A stretch of DNA of 64,000 nucleotides, from contig CM070548.1 of NCBI GenBank assembly GCA_036346405.1, positions 56,789,866 to 56,853,865 on the forward strand, written 5' to 3'. A program made the position numbers and the translations under genes. This DNA comes from Phyllostachys edulis. Its lineage: Eukaryota; Streptophyta; Magnoliopsida; Poales; Poaceae. The stretch's first letter is position 1; the number at the start of each line of letters is the position of its first letter. The notes under the pieces are model-generated. The model saw only the letters and a list, made by a program, of their open reading frames with translations, did no database searches and had not been told where the DNA came from. Shown piece after piece: positions 21,437 to 34,539 of the stretch.

Positions 21437-21985
21437 ATCTGCTCGCCGTCTCCCTCTTCGTCGTCCTCCTCCTCCACCGCTCCTCCTACCCCGCACCGCT
21501 CTTTCCCGCCGCCACCGCCGGCTCAGCCTCGGACTTGCGCCGCTTCTCCCTCCTCGTCAAGCTCCTCACCTACGCCCGCCCCGGCCCCAATCCGCCGCTG
21601 CCTCCACTCGCTCGCCACGGCCGACTACGCCTGGGACCGCGTCGCGCTTCACGTCCTCCTCGACCACCGCCGGTCCAACTCGTCCGCCCCTTCCTCGCCG
21701 TATCCCACGAGATCCTCGCCGCGATGGACGCCTTCCATCGGCGACGGGAGAAGCACGTGCACTACTGCGCGCCGCCAGCGCGGGCTCCAGTGCGATGGAT
21801 CGGCGTGGTGGCACGCTCGACGACAAGTTCGCCTTTGTCGCCGAGGGCGACCTCGAGGTCTCGCCGCTCTACTACCACTTCCTCAAGCGGGTCGTCATGA
21901 GGTACTTCTCGATCATGACAGCTACAACCCCTCGTGTTGGCGATCGCTTACAACGCCTCGGGTTTGTCGCAGCTGAGAGCTTGTT
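21437..21985 (+). pseudogene. Captured fragment of a plant glycosyltransferase-like gene inside the hAT
   Basis: Read across frame breaks, the plus strand encodes ordered blocks of one host protein. They are a hydrophobic N terminus, DLRRFSLLVKLLTYARP, RRCLHSLATADYAWDRVALH, EILAAMDAF, DDKFAFVAEGDLEVSPLYYH, FLKRVVMRYF and VGDRLQRLGFVA. I recall these as the N-terminal part of a plant protein annotated as glycosyltransferase-like, where the acidic VEDDLEVSP motif resembles a nucleotide-sugar DxD site. Here that motif reads AEGDLEVSP, so one aspartate is changed to glycine. At least two frameshifts (near 21580 and 21790) rule out a product. GC content is far above the flanking hAT ends, as expected for captured grass exons. 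The donor gene is not in the window. Confidence 0.7.
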
Positions 21986-22157
21986 GATCATTGCAAATGC
22001 TTGTTGCCATTGTGGCTTAGTTATAAAGAATGGATCCTGCAATGCGTAGTGTTGCTTGTAATCGTGGTTATTAGGATTGTGTAGAATATTGTTTAGTTAG
22101 AAAGAATGAATCTCAGGTGAGTGCTTGTTTCTCCTGTGGTTTATTTAGAAACAATGG

Positions 22158-22791
22158 TGTCGACGATCGAATCACTGATCTTATGAAAATAAAAAAGAGA
22201 AAAATGACGTGGAGTATCTTGGAAGAGAATGGGGGCTGCTCTTTATTAATATGAACTGGGATTACAAGACTTGACTGGGGACTATCTCCAATTACACTGA
22301 ATGTATTGAATACTACTGCTTTGGCCTCTGTGTTGCCTTCTGTTGTTCGCTGTTGTGTGTGCATCTCCTCGTCTTCTGCGTTCCATCATTAAATAACTCC
22401 CGAAGTGGCGGCAGTTACTCCTGGAGAAGACGTCCCTGATGAAACGTTACAACTAGTCGGAGGTTTAAGGTAGTTAACAATGTGCTAACTGCCTTGCGGT
22501 TAAATATTTGTGAGACTCTTAACCGTAAGGTGGTTTATCGTCAGTGTCTTGTATATCATCGTAAGGTATGGAACGTTTCGCACGTGTTCTATTCATCATA
22601 CGGTTAATAGTGCCTGTTCATAGCATTTCCGAGCAGCTACCTGGTCGAACCCTAGTCCGACCAAGGTACCCATCGTGCAACCTCTGGAATCCTTACGACC
22701 AGTGAGGTCGTTAGCCTTAGGGGTTACGACCATGAAGACGTATGGTCTTTTATGTAATTAAATTAATACATAGAGATTTTAATCCTCGTCA
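22158..22791 (-). repeat. 3' LTR of the outer Gypsy element
   Basis: 634 bp, TGTCGACGATCG to ATCCTCGTCA on the plus strand. It is nearly identical to the partner at 45479-46108, with scattered substitutions. In element sense it starts TGACGAGGATTAAAATC and is preceded by a purine-rich GTTCGGGGGCTAGC (22792-22805 on the complement). Confidence 0.9.
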
Positions 22792-23181
22792 GCTAGCCCC
22801 CGAACTTTAAATGAACAGGTCGTGTGAACGCTTACTTCCGATGAATTCGTATCGGGCAGACCACCATTTAATGTCGTGACATCCGAGGTGGCTTGTGTTC
22901 ATTTTAAAGTTGAGAACTTGCCTTGGGAACTGAGGAGTTCCTTTGTCTGTTGGGCGAAAAAGAAGCTTTTTGCCGTTCAGACTTTTATGGATAACCTCCG
23001 ATCGTAATTTCAAGACCCGAAGCTATAAAGTCCCCATCACTAGACCTTTTGGATTCTTTATGCTTCCAGATCCCCCTTTCTGATCTCTTTTACCAAGACA
23101 AAAAATCTTCATCCTTCTTTTCTTGTTCTTCCGACCATAAAAATCTCCTACGAACTCTACTCATCCTTGAGGATTTTCAAC

Positions 23182-24330
23182 ATGTCGGAGCAAATCACAA
23201 AGTGGTTGCCTTCGGATTTGAGCAAGAAAAAGCTTGAGTCCTTGGAGAAGATTGGGATGCTACCGGACAAGAATTTGATCAGATGGAGATCGGCATTTGG
23301 AGAGCATTTCCCAAGTCGCGAAGATGAGGAAATTTCTGTTTTCCTCGCCTACATCGAATGTAGGCTGAGATTGCCGGTACACAAATTTCTTCTCCGTGTT
23401 CTTGAGTTCTACGGGGTGGAATTGGTGAATTTGGCTCTAAATTCCATCGCCAACATCAGCATCTTCACATATTTGTGTGAAGCATACCTGGGAGTGCCTC
23501 CGAGTTTGAGACTCTTCAGGTATTTCTACCGAATGGTAATGGAGAAAACCACGGACACTCCCGGGGAATGTACATTGCGTCTTCATGACGGGAAGGCCAA
23601 TGAGTACATTCATATTTACTCGAAGTCCTCGTGGTCGTCATGGAAGAAGAACTGGTTCTATATGACAGTTACGAGGGATGATGGCCTCTACTTCGTCGGG
23701 ATGAGAGCAAATGAAAATCCCAAATGGAGAAAGACCGTGGAGAAGACAGGAGTGGTCGGACGATGGGTGGATGCCATCTACGACCTGCGAGTCAAGGGCT
23801 TGACCTCTTGGCACGTGGTGAGGGATTTCACTAAGCGCCAGATTAGTCCACTGAAGCTTCGGACTCACTCCCTGATTTGGTCTATTGGTCGTGATGAAGC
23901 TATCTCAGGAGGTGGTAAGTCTTTGAGATAAAACTCCGACCAGTATTTTTATTTGATTAATGTCCTACCTTAAAACCTGTTCAAGTTTTGTTTTCTCTCC
24001 TCCTCTTTTGAAGCTCTTTCCTCCGAGGAAATTAGAGAACGGATCAGGCTGATCTGTGCAGGGGAGCCTGGAGAAAAGGCTGGATTCCCTGAGATCTTGG
24101 CCATAGTTCCTGCTGAAGAGAGAGTAACAAGGCTTAAGGTAAACAAAAAATTTCTTTTATCATGCATATATATTCTCCGATCAGTTTTTTGATCATGCTC
24201 TATTTTTGTAGTCGGTCGGGTTGCGAATTACTCAAGGTGAGGGTCAACATCCCACCGTGATCCCGACCGATTCGTGCCCTGATGCACTGGAAGAGGATGA
24301 ATCTCCCGAGGTAACAGAACATTTTATAAG

Positions 24331-24362
<32 letters not shown>

Positions 24363-26082
24363 TTAGATAAAAGATTTCATCACCTAACCAAATTCATTTG
24401 TTGGTTTAGGTGGAGAAGGCTGAAGGCCACGGTCTTGCGACTATGGAGGTTGCCAACCCCGCATCGGTCGTTGATTTACCGAGCGGTTATTCTTGGAACA
24501 AGCGGTATGGAAGTCGGTGAAACCACTCCGCCCACCGGATGATCAAGGGCGTGACTTTTGACAAGCCGATCGAGGACATCGCTTCCGACATCTGTTGGAT
24601 AATGCAATGATTTGGCCAATCCTGCCGGTTCGGGCCGCAAGGTCGAAGAAAAGAAAAGGAAAGGCGACGGTACAGATTTTACTCTTCCGTGTTTTAGAGT
24701 CAAATCTCGGAAATTAACTAGGTACGCTCAAATGAAAGTGGTCGTATAAGCGCATACCTTTAATAATTTCTTGATGATTTGATGCCTCTTTTTAACTTCT
24801 CTTCTTTGCTTGGTATAGGTCCTCTGGCGTTCCGGTCGTTTCCGACCAGATTCCTTTTAAGGACCAAGTACTTGAAGAGGTCCATGAGCAGACCACTTCC
24901 CAGGATAAAGTTCCTGAGGAAAGGGTGGTCGGAGAAGCCCCGAAAGTCGGGGCCAATAGATTGAATTGGAACCATTGGTGGTTCTAACTCCTTCTGGAGG
25001 TAGATGCCCCTAAAGGCCCTCAACAGGTTCCGACCATTGTTGGTAATTCTCCTCAACCTGACAAGTTCCCTTTTCGCCCCCGATTTATCGAGGATAAGGA
25101 GCTTGACGAGGCATGGGGAAAGATATCGGATCATCAAATCAAAATGCATCCTGATTCAATATTTGGCGGATATAATGATTTGGCGATCCGGGTAAGTATC
25201 TACGACCAGTTTCATAATCTCTAAAAAATCTTTTAAAGAAAAAATTTTTAAAGAGGAAAATGCTATTTGAACAGCATATGGTCGAGAATTTTGCTGTGGT
25301 CGGAGGACTGACCCAGCGGATTAAAGACTTGGAGCAGAAAAACTCCGAATTAGAAAGTAAGAACTTTCCCCTTAGCCTTTTTCTTTCTTCAATCCTTTGC
25401 TAATTATTCTCCCTTATCGTATTTGATAGATTTGGAGAAAATAAAAGAAGAGATCCTGGCTGAGAAAGCCAAGACAGCTCTACTTGAAGAAGGGATCAAA
25501 GCTAAGGACCGGTCAATCGCCGAGGCTACGACTAGCAAGGAAAATCTTAACAAGAAAATTGAAGGTAATAGGTCGTAAACTTGACTTATTATTTTCCTCC
25601 AATTATTTTTATGCTTATCACCTGTTTTACTCTTGCAGAGCAAAAAACAAGTTTTGGACAGAGTAGAAAAGACTCTAAAATTTGAGCAAGACAAGGAGGC
25701 GGCTCTCGCTCAAAGTCTAGATGAAAAGACTGTATTTTTGAACAAGATGATCTTTGATATGGGATCAGGATCAAGCCTGCCTACCCTAAGAGATCCAGTA
25801 GAGAAAATGAACTACTTGGGTCAACTTCTAGAGGATCTTAATATTCTGCTCAAGACTACTCGGAAGAACTATGCCTAGGCCATGAAAACAGGCGTTACTA
25901 GTGGAGTTAGTTTTGCTTTGGCAAAACTGAAAGCTTCCAACCCCTCCATTGATTTCCAAGTTGTTGAAGATGACTTCAACTGCCCACCTGAGGAGGCAAC
26001 CAAGTTCATGGAAGAACTCAAGCCACTCGGAGATAAAGTAGTAGAGGAGATGGAGGTCGGATCCCCATCAAGCAGTAATTAG
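23182..26082 (+). pseudogene. Antisense, intron-containing gene of the outer Gypsy (gypsy-type transposon domain)
   Basis: This gene runs opposite to gag-pol. Exon 1 (23182-23914) starts ATG at MSEQITKWLPSDL and encodes about 244 residues of the domain family named putative gypsy-type transposon (Pfam Transposase_28 type, from recall). Good splice signals follow: donor GTGGTAAGT at 23915, exon 2 24014-24138, exon 3 24212-24310 (intron 3 holds an AT microsatellite), and exon 4 from 24410. Frames agree through exon 3 and break in exon 4. Downstream exons encode Lys/Glu-rich coiled-coil wording (25430-25880) and end near PSSSN with TAG at 26080. One internal TAG (25876) replaces a Cys codon of the inner copy. 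Function is unknown; Tat relatives such as Grande also carry antisense ORFs here. Confidence 0.75.
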
Positions 26083-27110
26083 TCTAGGAATATTTCTAGA
26101 GTAGACTCCTGCAAAAAGTGTAAAAATATTGAATATGTGTAAAACTTACCTTTTATGTCATTAACAATGCCTTTGTTTTATCCTGTTTGACTCTCTTTTT
26201 TTTTAAATTCTCACACACCTCCTAGACCTCGACTGCTTTATAGTAGAAGAACTTTACTATATAAGCAGGTAGCTAAGAAAGAGAATGAAAGTCGAAACCA
26301 TCATTTTGAAGGTATGTGCTGATATGAAGTCAAAACTGATCGTAGTAATACTAGGAAATCATTGTGGTCGGAACCAGCTTATGACTTCGCTAGTTGTAGA
26401 TCTTTGTTTGTCATGATCGAAATACTAATCAAAAGTTATATATGGTCGGATAAGAGACTTTGTTATTTGACATAAGAAGAAATGCAAAAATGAATGCAAC
26501 AAATTATAAGTGAACTTTGTTTATATCTATTATCCTAAAGTCTGGTCGGAAAGAATGCTTAGATCTGAAATCATATATCATATTTCGTGAGACATGTTCA
26601 AAACTCTCTATCCGACTGGTAGCGAGGATCGTAAGAAAAGAACCGTCGCTAGGAAGCTCCTTCTAGTGGGCAGGACCACGTGCGAAAAAGGAGTGACTTC
26701 GACTAGGAGGCTTTCTGTGTCCCGACCAGTAGCCAGACAAGAGCAGAACAGAATCTTGAAATAATGAAATATAACCTTCATAACCTTAGGCATATCGTTC
26801 AGTATAGAAATTTATTTGTATGATGCTCAGATTACTCATAGATTCCCTTAAGAAAAGAGTGTTGTCGCGCGTGGAAAATTGCTCACGACTAGGACCAATA
26901 TGGCGTAAGACTTAGAAGTCGTTGCCATAGAGTAACAGAGATCCTTTGAAAGGATGTCGGAGAGAAAATTGTCTTCTCCGACCAGTTTAAATTAATAATC
27001 ATAAACGACCAGTCTATAGGTATATATATATAAGCAAGGTTACTTATTATTTTTTAAAGAATAAATGAACTTATTGAAATTGAAAGAAATGGAAAGAAAG
27101 TAAACAATAA
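26083..27110. other. Spacer between antisense gene and integrase end of the outer Gypsy
   Basis: AT-rich and non-coding, with no domain on either strand. A related spacer occurs in the inner element at 34540-35530, so it is part of the element. Confidence 0.6.
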
Positions 27111-27506
27111 TTAAACATAGAACTTACGCAATTGATCAATGTTCCAAGAATTTGACAAAACTTGCCCATCAGACATAGCTAGTTGTACGGAACCTGGTCG
27201 GGTAACTTCGACCACAGTGTAAGGACCTTCCCACTTAGGGGAAAGTTTATTGCGATTAGCTTGGTTCGAATTTTTCGAGAACGGATCACCTCTGACAAGG
27301 TCGCGAGGTTGCACCTTCGACTATGGTACCTTCATTATGGCTTGTTGGTAGGCTAGCGATCGTATAAGAGCGTGGTTTCGCGTTCTTCAAGGAAATTGAT
27401 ATCGTCGAGTCTTCGTTCATTCGATCGTTTTCGTCAAAGCGATCAGTTCGAGCAGAGCCAATTTTGAGTTCTGGAGGAAGCATAGCTTCAGCCCCGTAAA
27501 CCAAAA
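27111..27506 (-). pseudogene. Integrase C-terminal part of the outer Gypsy
   Basis: On the minus strand the sequence reads FLVYGAEAMLPPEL, then NKLSPKWEGPYTVVEV and SWNIDQLRKFYV before the stop at 27111. This is the end of a Tat-type integrase and its C-terminal binding domain. It is cut off from the catalytic core (39505-39940) by the inner element. The frame is broken between the two visible parts. Confidence 0.85.
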
Positions 27507-27511
27507 AGAAT

Positions 27512-28241
27512 TGACGATGATTAAAACCTCTATGTATTATTTTAATACATAATAAAAGACCATACGTCTTCATGGTCGTAACCCCTAAGACTAACGACCT
27601 CCCTGGTCGTTAGTATTCTAAAGGTTACTTAATGGGTACCACAGGCCTGGATGAGGCTTTGTGCCTAATCCCCGACCAGATAACCGCTCGTAAAATTACC
27701 GAACTGGTATTTCTTATCGTATGATGAATGGAACACATGTTATACGTTCCATTCCACGCGATGGTACAACCCTGAGACACTGACTATTAACCACCCTACG
27801 GTTAAGCTCTTCACAGGCAACCGCAAGGAAGTTAGCACGTTGCTAACTGCTCCACCGTTCCGACCAGTCGTAACGTTTCACCAGGGACGTCTTCTCCAGG
27901 AGTAACTGCCACCTCTTCGGAAGTTATTTAAAGGTGAAGCGCACAGGACACAACAGAACAGAAGACCAAGACCAACAAAGACAAGAACAACGACAGTTCA
28001 ACAAGAATACACAGAAGCCTAAGCGGTGGAATTAGAAGCTAGATAATCAGACTTAGACTCATATTCTAAGTCTGATTACCCGATTAGACATTCCCCCATT
28101 CAGTGTAATTCAGGGTAGTACTTAGCCACATCTTGTAAAACCCAGTTCATATCAATAAAGAGCGACCCCCATTCCATTCCAGGATATTCCACGTCATTTT
28201 CCTCGTTCATTTTCGTAAGATCGGTGACTTGATCATCGACA
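27512..28241 (+). repeat. 5' LTR of the inner Gypsy element
   Basis: 730 bp, TGACGATGATTAAAACC to GATCATCGACA. A TATA-like TTATTTAAAGG lies near 27926. This copy has normal CAG/CTG content, unlike its partner at 38780-39499. Confidence 0.88.
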
Positions 28242-28243
28242 GC

Positions 28244-28260
28244 TGGCGCCGTCCGTGGGG
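28244..28260 (+). other. Primer-binding site of the inner Gypsy
   Basis: TGGCGCCGTCCGTGGGG starts two bases after the LTR end. It has the TGG start expected for a tRNA 3' end complement. The outer element has GGCGCCGTCCGTGGGG at 45457-45472 on the complement. I cannot name the tRNA with certainty. Confidence 0.65.
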
Positions 28261-28393
28261 AAGAAGGCGTAAGTTTCCTGAAGAAAATTCTTCGCTAAAG
28301 AAAATCCTCGCCCAAAAGCTCTGCAATCGCTCATGCGACTATGCCCGGAGTTTGGGATGAGGAAAATCGGTTCGATTTGGCGGACTACGCCGA

Positions 28394-30600
28394 CCTCGAC
28401 ATGGAATGATGTATCCGCGCCATGGAAGAAAATGGCAGTCATCCTCCTCTTCCTCCTCCGCGGCTCGCCGTCGCCGACGTTAGCGAGGTCGACCGGATGG
28501 ATGAAGATGCGCCGCCACTCTTGGTGGCGCAACCAGAGAACCGCCGCTCCGACCAGATTCGAATGCCGAGGATCTCTTCAAGCCCGGTCTTCTCGGCCGT
28601 GAAACAGTGAAGAAATTTCAGCCCCATCACCCGAAAACTCTATACCATTGAAGAAATCATGGTGAAAGATACACTCCTTCGCCGGCAATTCCAGAGTCAA
28701 CCTTCACCGTAACGGTGTCGATGAAACCTCCATCGTGCGTAGGCCATGTGGGGATGATCACACTCGAAGATACGATCGGCGGTTCGTCGGATCAGGTGAA
28801 AGACCTCGAGAAGTGCTCATCTCCGACCGATCTCCATCGTGGAAGATTCTCGCGTAGCATCGACAAGCTCTCCATTAGTTATGATGGAAGCTCATCGGAA
28901 GATCAATCTTTGGAAGCACGAAGTCAACGCGATCGGAGATGAAGATCAAGATGCCTGCGGTCCTACACTCTCTACCACGCCATCACGTGTTGTTAGAGAT
29001 GATCCGGCCGTCAAGCACCAACTTCCGGAGGCAACGGAACTAATCGACGTCAATCGCTTAACTCGCTCGCACTACTCCACCCAGTGGTGATGGGACCGAA
29101 CAAATCCGAAGGTCGGGGAAGGTTCGAGACGACCATACACCTCGACCAAGATGAACCCCTTAGACCTTGATAGAATCGTACAAAACTTGCGGCGTATTCA
29201 AAACATGTTAAATAATTCGATCCCGCTCTAGCAAGAACGCCTAGTTTTGTACAACTCGTGGGTCGTATCCAAAATTCTCCAACAGACCATGCAATGAACA
29301 GGCGTGTCGGGAGCAGAGGGTTTCGAAGTCGACTATGACTTCATCCCAACGCCTCCTCCTCGGCGAGGGACAACACGGTCATACCAGAGAGCGATTGATA
29401 CCGAGACCTCCTCGGCGATTCCGACCAAGGAGTCACGAGGGAGAAGGTTATTCAAGCTACTCCCCCAGCGTGTCGAGAGGAACCACCACTAGGACCTAAC
29501 GATCTCCGACATCGCTTTGAACCAAGTGGGCGGTCGGAGGCATCATATCAAGTCCACGACCGGATCGGTACACGGAGTTCCAGCGTCCCAATCCTAGGGA
29601 TCGGTCTCCGGCCGACATAATCCGCACCTTCCCGAGAAGACGCCATGAATCAATCACAGGTTGTCGAGCCTTCTCTGCGGGGCTCCAAGGCGTGCGTTAG
29701 CCTAACCGGTTCGACCAAGCCAACTTGGACAAATTCAATGGAACTCAAAACCCATTGGAATTTCTCCAAATATATACCACCGCCATCAGGGCTGCTGGTG
29801 GCGATGAGAATGTAATGGCCAACTATTTACCCACCGTGCTCGAAGGGTCTGCCCGGTCGTGGTTGTTAAACTTACCGGTCGGATCAATATATACTTGGGA
29901 ACAACTCTGTGATCTTCTGATTGCCAACTTCCAGGGTACGTACGACCGCCCTGGGAAGGAGGACGATCTCCACAGAATCCGGCAGGGATCTGATGAGACT
30001 TTACGTCAATATATCAAGAGGTTCAGCCAGGTTCGTAACTCTATACCGGTCGCAGAATCCTCTCGTTATTCAAAGCTTTTAAAACAGTGCGAGGAATCGG
30101 CGGTTTCACGGAGGACATAGCAATGAACCCTCCAAGAACAACCGTTGAGCTTTTTGATATGGCGGACAAGTATGCCACCGCTAAGCGAAGCAATCGAGTG
30201 GTGTGAAGCCATTGATCGGAAAGACAAGATTCCCCACCCGCCCGACAAGCAGGAGAAAAAGAACAAGAAGTCTCTCAAGAAGAAAAAGAACCGCAGACCG
30301 ACGACAAAGAAGTCCTCGCCGTTCGAGAAAAGTTCAGAAGGGCAAGAAGGACTATGCTTGGTTGAAGCAAGGCAAAAGCTCCGACCGAAGGATTCCAGAC
30401 GAACAAGAAGTGGTGTCCACTTCACCAGCAGGCAGGGCATGATCTGCGCACCTGTCGTGTTTGGCAAAAGAAACTGGAGGATTATTATGCAGGTAAAGGA
30501 CCATTTCCCGCAATACAGGAACATGGAGAAACGAGCTCCAAAAAGGACAAGGATGGCGACGAAGAGATGGAGTACCAGGATCCCCAACACACAGTCAACA
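28394..30600 (+). pseudogene. gag of the inner Gypsy, frame-broken
   Basis: The clearest part (29725-30120) is the retrotransposon gag core: DKFNGTQNPLEFLQIYTTA, ARSWLLNLPVGSIYTWEQL and LHRIRQGSDETLRQYIKRF. Downstream comes a Lys-rich region and the zinc-knuckle segment (about 30420-30470), matching the outer copy. The 5' part (28394-29690) is in pieces across all frames. The gag core has normal CAG/CTG use, unlike its surroundings. Confidence 0.75.
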
Positions 30601-30639
30601 TGATTTTTGGAGGATCTTCTTCATCTGAGTCGAGCGTCA

Positions 30640-33190
30640 TCTGAAGGCCATGGGCGAGAGGTCAACCTAATCGAATCTCCGATCGTAATCAAGCACTCGA
30701 AGTGGTCGGACACCGCATAATTTCCTTGACAAAAGACGCGCCCCATCCATCGACTCGACCGGTAGGTTCCCTATCGTTGTTGAACCAACCATTAATAATT
30801 GTCGGGTTAATCGGGTCTTAGTAGATGGGGTAGTTCTTTGAATATATTATTTGTGGGAGCTTTAGAAGAAATCGGGTCCCCATGTCAAAAGTGAAACACA
30901 TGAAATATACTTTTCATGGCATAGTTTCGGTTCTACCGCTAAACCGATAGGACAAGTTTCCTTACGATTCGTTCGAAATCGACAACTTCGAGCAGAGAGG
31001 ATTCCGTTTGATGTAGTAAACTTGAATCCGCGATACAACGGAATTCTCGATCGACCAAAGATTAGCAAAATTCTTGATAGCCACGCATTACGGTTATCAA
31101 AGTTTGAAAATCTCGGGGCGAAGAGTCATCACTATTCGAGGAGATCGAAAATGGCTTATGTATGCGATCGAAATCCTTTGCCTTTGGTTGATGAACTTCC
31201 GACCGAGAGGTTAACCCGACTCCCATGCGAGTCAAGCACTCGAGGCCAAAGATGACACCCAAACCATCCGACCGGACAAAGGAGGTACCACTCGACAAAA
31301 GCGCTTCTCGGACAAATCAAGTCGTCACATGGGTCGAGACATCTAGACCCAACCGCCCAAGATTCAGGTGGGGCAAGACTCGACCCTAAATAGGAAGAGT
31401 CGCTCGTCTCCTTCCTCCGGCGAATCGGGGCGTGTTTGCACGGCAAGCGTCCGATATGCTCGAGTCCCGGGAGGTGATCGAGCACGAGCTTGCTCTCGGC
31501 GACAAAAACCGATCAAGCGAAACTACGACGTTTACTTTTGATCGGAAGGAAGCAATCGATCGGAGATTGACAAGCTTCTCAAAGCTGGATTTATTAAGTG
31601 AAGTCGACCACCCACGGTGGCTTGCCAATCTGTAATGGTTAGAAAAACAATGGGAAATGGCGAATGTGTATCGACTTTCTGAGATCTTAATAAGGCTTGT
31701 CCGAAGGATGACTTTCCTTCCTCGCATTGATCAACCGGTAGACTCTACTTACGGGTGCGAGTTACTAAGTTTTTAGATCGCGATTCGTGGTACCACCAGT
31801 TAGTATGTGTAAAGAAGATGAGGAGAAAACTTCCTTCATCACCCCATATGGCACTTACTGTTATATTAAGATGCCATTTGGTCTCAAAAACGCTGGTGCA
31901 ACTTTTCAAAGGTTGATGCAAAAAACCTTTAGTCCACAAATCGGTCGGAATCTAGAAGCTTACGTTGACGATCTGGTCGTAAAGACCACCAACGCTGGCG
32001 ACCACATTCCTGACTTACAAGAAACTTTTAATAACTTGAGAAGACATAACCTCAAGTTAAATCCGGAAAAGTGTGTGTTCGGAGTTTCTGCTGGAAAACT
32101 GCTCGGTTTCCTAGTTTCGGCTAGAGGTATTGAAGCAAATCCAGCAAAAATTGCGGCCATCGACCAGATGCGCCCTCCGACCACGAAGAAGGAAGTCCAA
32201 AACTAACGGTGTATGGCGTTAAGTCGTTCATAGCAAGGTTAGGGAAAAAGGATTACCTTTCTTTAAACTTCTTGGAAACATGGGAGTTTTGAGTGGACTA
32301 AAGAGGCAAACGATGCCTTTGAGGAACTTAAAAGTACCTTACAAGTACCGGTTTTAGTTTCTCGAGATCGGGAGAAACATTGCTAATTTACGTGGCGGCA
32401 ACACCACGCAGACGATTAGCGGTGTCTTGGTTGTAGAAAGGATAATATCCAACGACCGGTCTATTACGTGGCGAAGTCTTACATGGACCAAAGGAAAGAT
32501 ACCCACAGGTACAAAAGTTGCTCTATGGCCTCCTTATGTCTTCAAGAAAGCTAAGGCACTACTTTCAAGCCCACAAAGTGGTCGTACCTACCGGATATCC
32601 TCTTGGTCAAGTCCTTGGAAACAGGGAATCATCAGGACGAATAGCCAAATGGGTGGTCGAGCTAGGGCGTTCGATCTCCATTTTATTTCACGAACGACAA
32701 TAAAGTCGAGTAATAGCGAAATTCATTGCGAATGGACAAACCACGAACCCACCCAAGGACCCGAGTACGAACACCACGACAGTGGACATTGTATTCGGCG
32801 GTTCCTTGATGTTACAAGGATCGGGGTGGAGTGGTCTTGATATCCCTCTTGGCGAACACATCAAGTCGCCATCGAAAATTTTCCCGCCACCAATAATGTG
32901 GCGAATATGAAGGTTTATTGGCGGGACTCGAGCAACTCGTTAAGCTCGGGATTCGCAGACACTAGTGAAAGGCGATTCTCAACTAGTAGCGAATCAAGTG
33001 GGAAAAAGTATCAATGCTTGAGTACCAAGATGTCATCTTATCTGGCGGAATCGAAAACTTCGAAAAGCACTTCTTGGTTTCGGATCAACATATTCCTAGA
33101 AAGGAAAACTTTCTGGCGGAACCGGTTAGCACGGATGGCCTCCACGAGGTCGGCCGTCCCGCCGGAGTTTTTCTCGAGCAACTCAATTCA
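30640..33190 (+). pseudogene. Protease, reverse transcriptase and RNase H of the inner Gypsy, frame-broken
   Basis: Protease-like wording NPRYNGILDRP appears near 31022. The best reverse transcriptase stretch is 31787-32206, with CKEDEEKTSFITPYGTY, FGLKNAGATFQRLMQKTF and an intact YVDDLVVKTT active site. RNase H wording continues in shifting frames to about 33190. The homologous outer region (41025-42979) is mostly open, so the many frame shifts here are unusual for an element that inserted later. Confidence 0.75.
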
Positions 33191-33239
33191 CCCTCGGTAG
33201 TTGAGCCTTCCGAGAACATACATGATTCTTTGCAAGTTG

Positions 33240-34537
33240 AACAAACTAATCAAGGGAACATGGATGCTCCACAGTGTCGTTGACGGTTGGTATTTATCAC
33301 GATCAAGGTAGAGATCGGATGACATCGATCTACAATTATCTTGACATGACACAATTCGAGAAGATGATGTAGAGGCTGATCGTATAGCACGAAAAGCCAA
33401 ATCATACACTCTAATCGAGCGTATCTTGTATAAACGAGGATCTCATGGAGTGTTGATGAGATGCATATCTCAAGCGGATGGCATTAGATTGCTAAGCGAA
33501 ATCCATGAAGGCGTCAGGAGCACACCATTCCTCTGAGAACCACAGTCGGTAAAGCCTTCCCAAGAAGGCTATTCTTGACCAAGCGCCCTTCATGATGCAA
33601 AAGAGCTTGTGATGAAGTGTGTACAATGTCGGTTTCATAGCCGACAAGTACACCACCGGACAAGCCTTACAAACAATTCCTCTTTCTTGGCCTTTTGCAA
33701 CCTAGGGAATTTGGACATTACAGGACCTTTCCCAAGAGCACCGGGGCTTCAATTCCTTTTCGTCATGATTGACACGTTTACAAAATGGATTGAAGCCGAG
33801 CGATCGTTAAAATAACAACTAAGGCCGCTAAGAGATTTCTCTGAAAAATGTGATCACGCGATTTGGTGTACCCGAACGTATCATCACAGACAATGGTTCC
33901 CGATTCTCCGGCGATCAATTCCGTGAATTTCGCGATGAACTTAGTGTCAAAGTTCATTTTGCTTCATTGCTCATCCACGAACAGCGGAGGCGATTAATGA
34001 GCTAATGGTATCCTTATGCGAGGATCAAACGCCGAGTATTCGACCGATTAATCAAGCGGTCGAGCTTGGGTTAAGAACTTCCCTCGTGTTATGGGCGTTA
34101 GAACCCGCGACGATCGTCGCGACCGGTGAAACTCCATTCTTTTTGGTTTATGGTCTTTGAAGCCATGCTTCCTCGAGAACTCAAAATTGGCTCTGCTCGA
34201 ACCGATCGTTTTGCGAAAATGATCGATTGAGCGATGACTTCGGCGACGTCGATTTCCTTGAAAACAGCGAAACCAAGCCCTTATGCGATCGGCGGTCTAC
34301 CAACAAGCCATGCGAAGGTACCATAGTCGTAGAGTGCGACCTCGCGATCTTCTTGTAGGTGATCCGGTTCTCGAAAAAATTGAGCCAAACAAATCGCAAT
34401 AAACTTTCTCCTAAATGGGAAGGTCCTTACACGTGGTCGAAGTCACCCGACCCGGGTTCCATACGACTAGCTATGTCGATGGGCAAATTTTGTCAAATTC
34501 TTGGAACATCGATCAATTGCGTAAGTTCTATGTTTAA
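33240..34537 (+). pseudogene. Integrase of the inner Gypsy, frame-broken
   Basis: Core wording DITGPFPRAPG and FLFVMIDTFTKWIEAE (near 33712-33800) is followed by ITRFGVP-like and FFLVYG pieces in other frames. The C-terminal part NKLSPKWEGPYT is near 34390. It ends just before a spacer. CAG/CTG depletion is strong across 33800-34350. Confidence 0.75.
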
Positions 34538-34539
34538 TT

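Noticed and set aside
24331..24358. AT dinucleotide run
   Set aside because: Ordinary microsatellite in an intron of the antisense gene.
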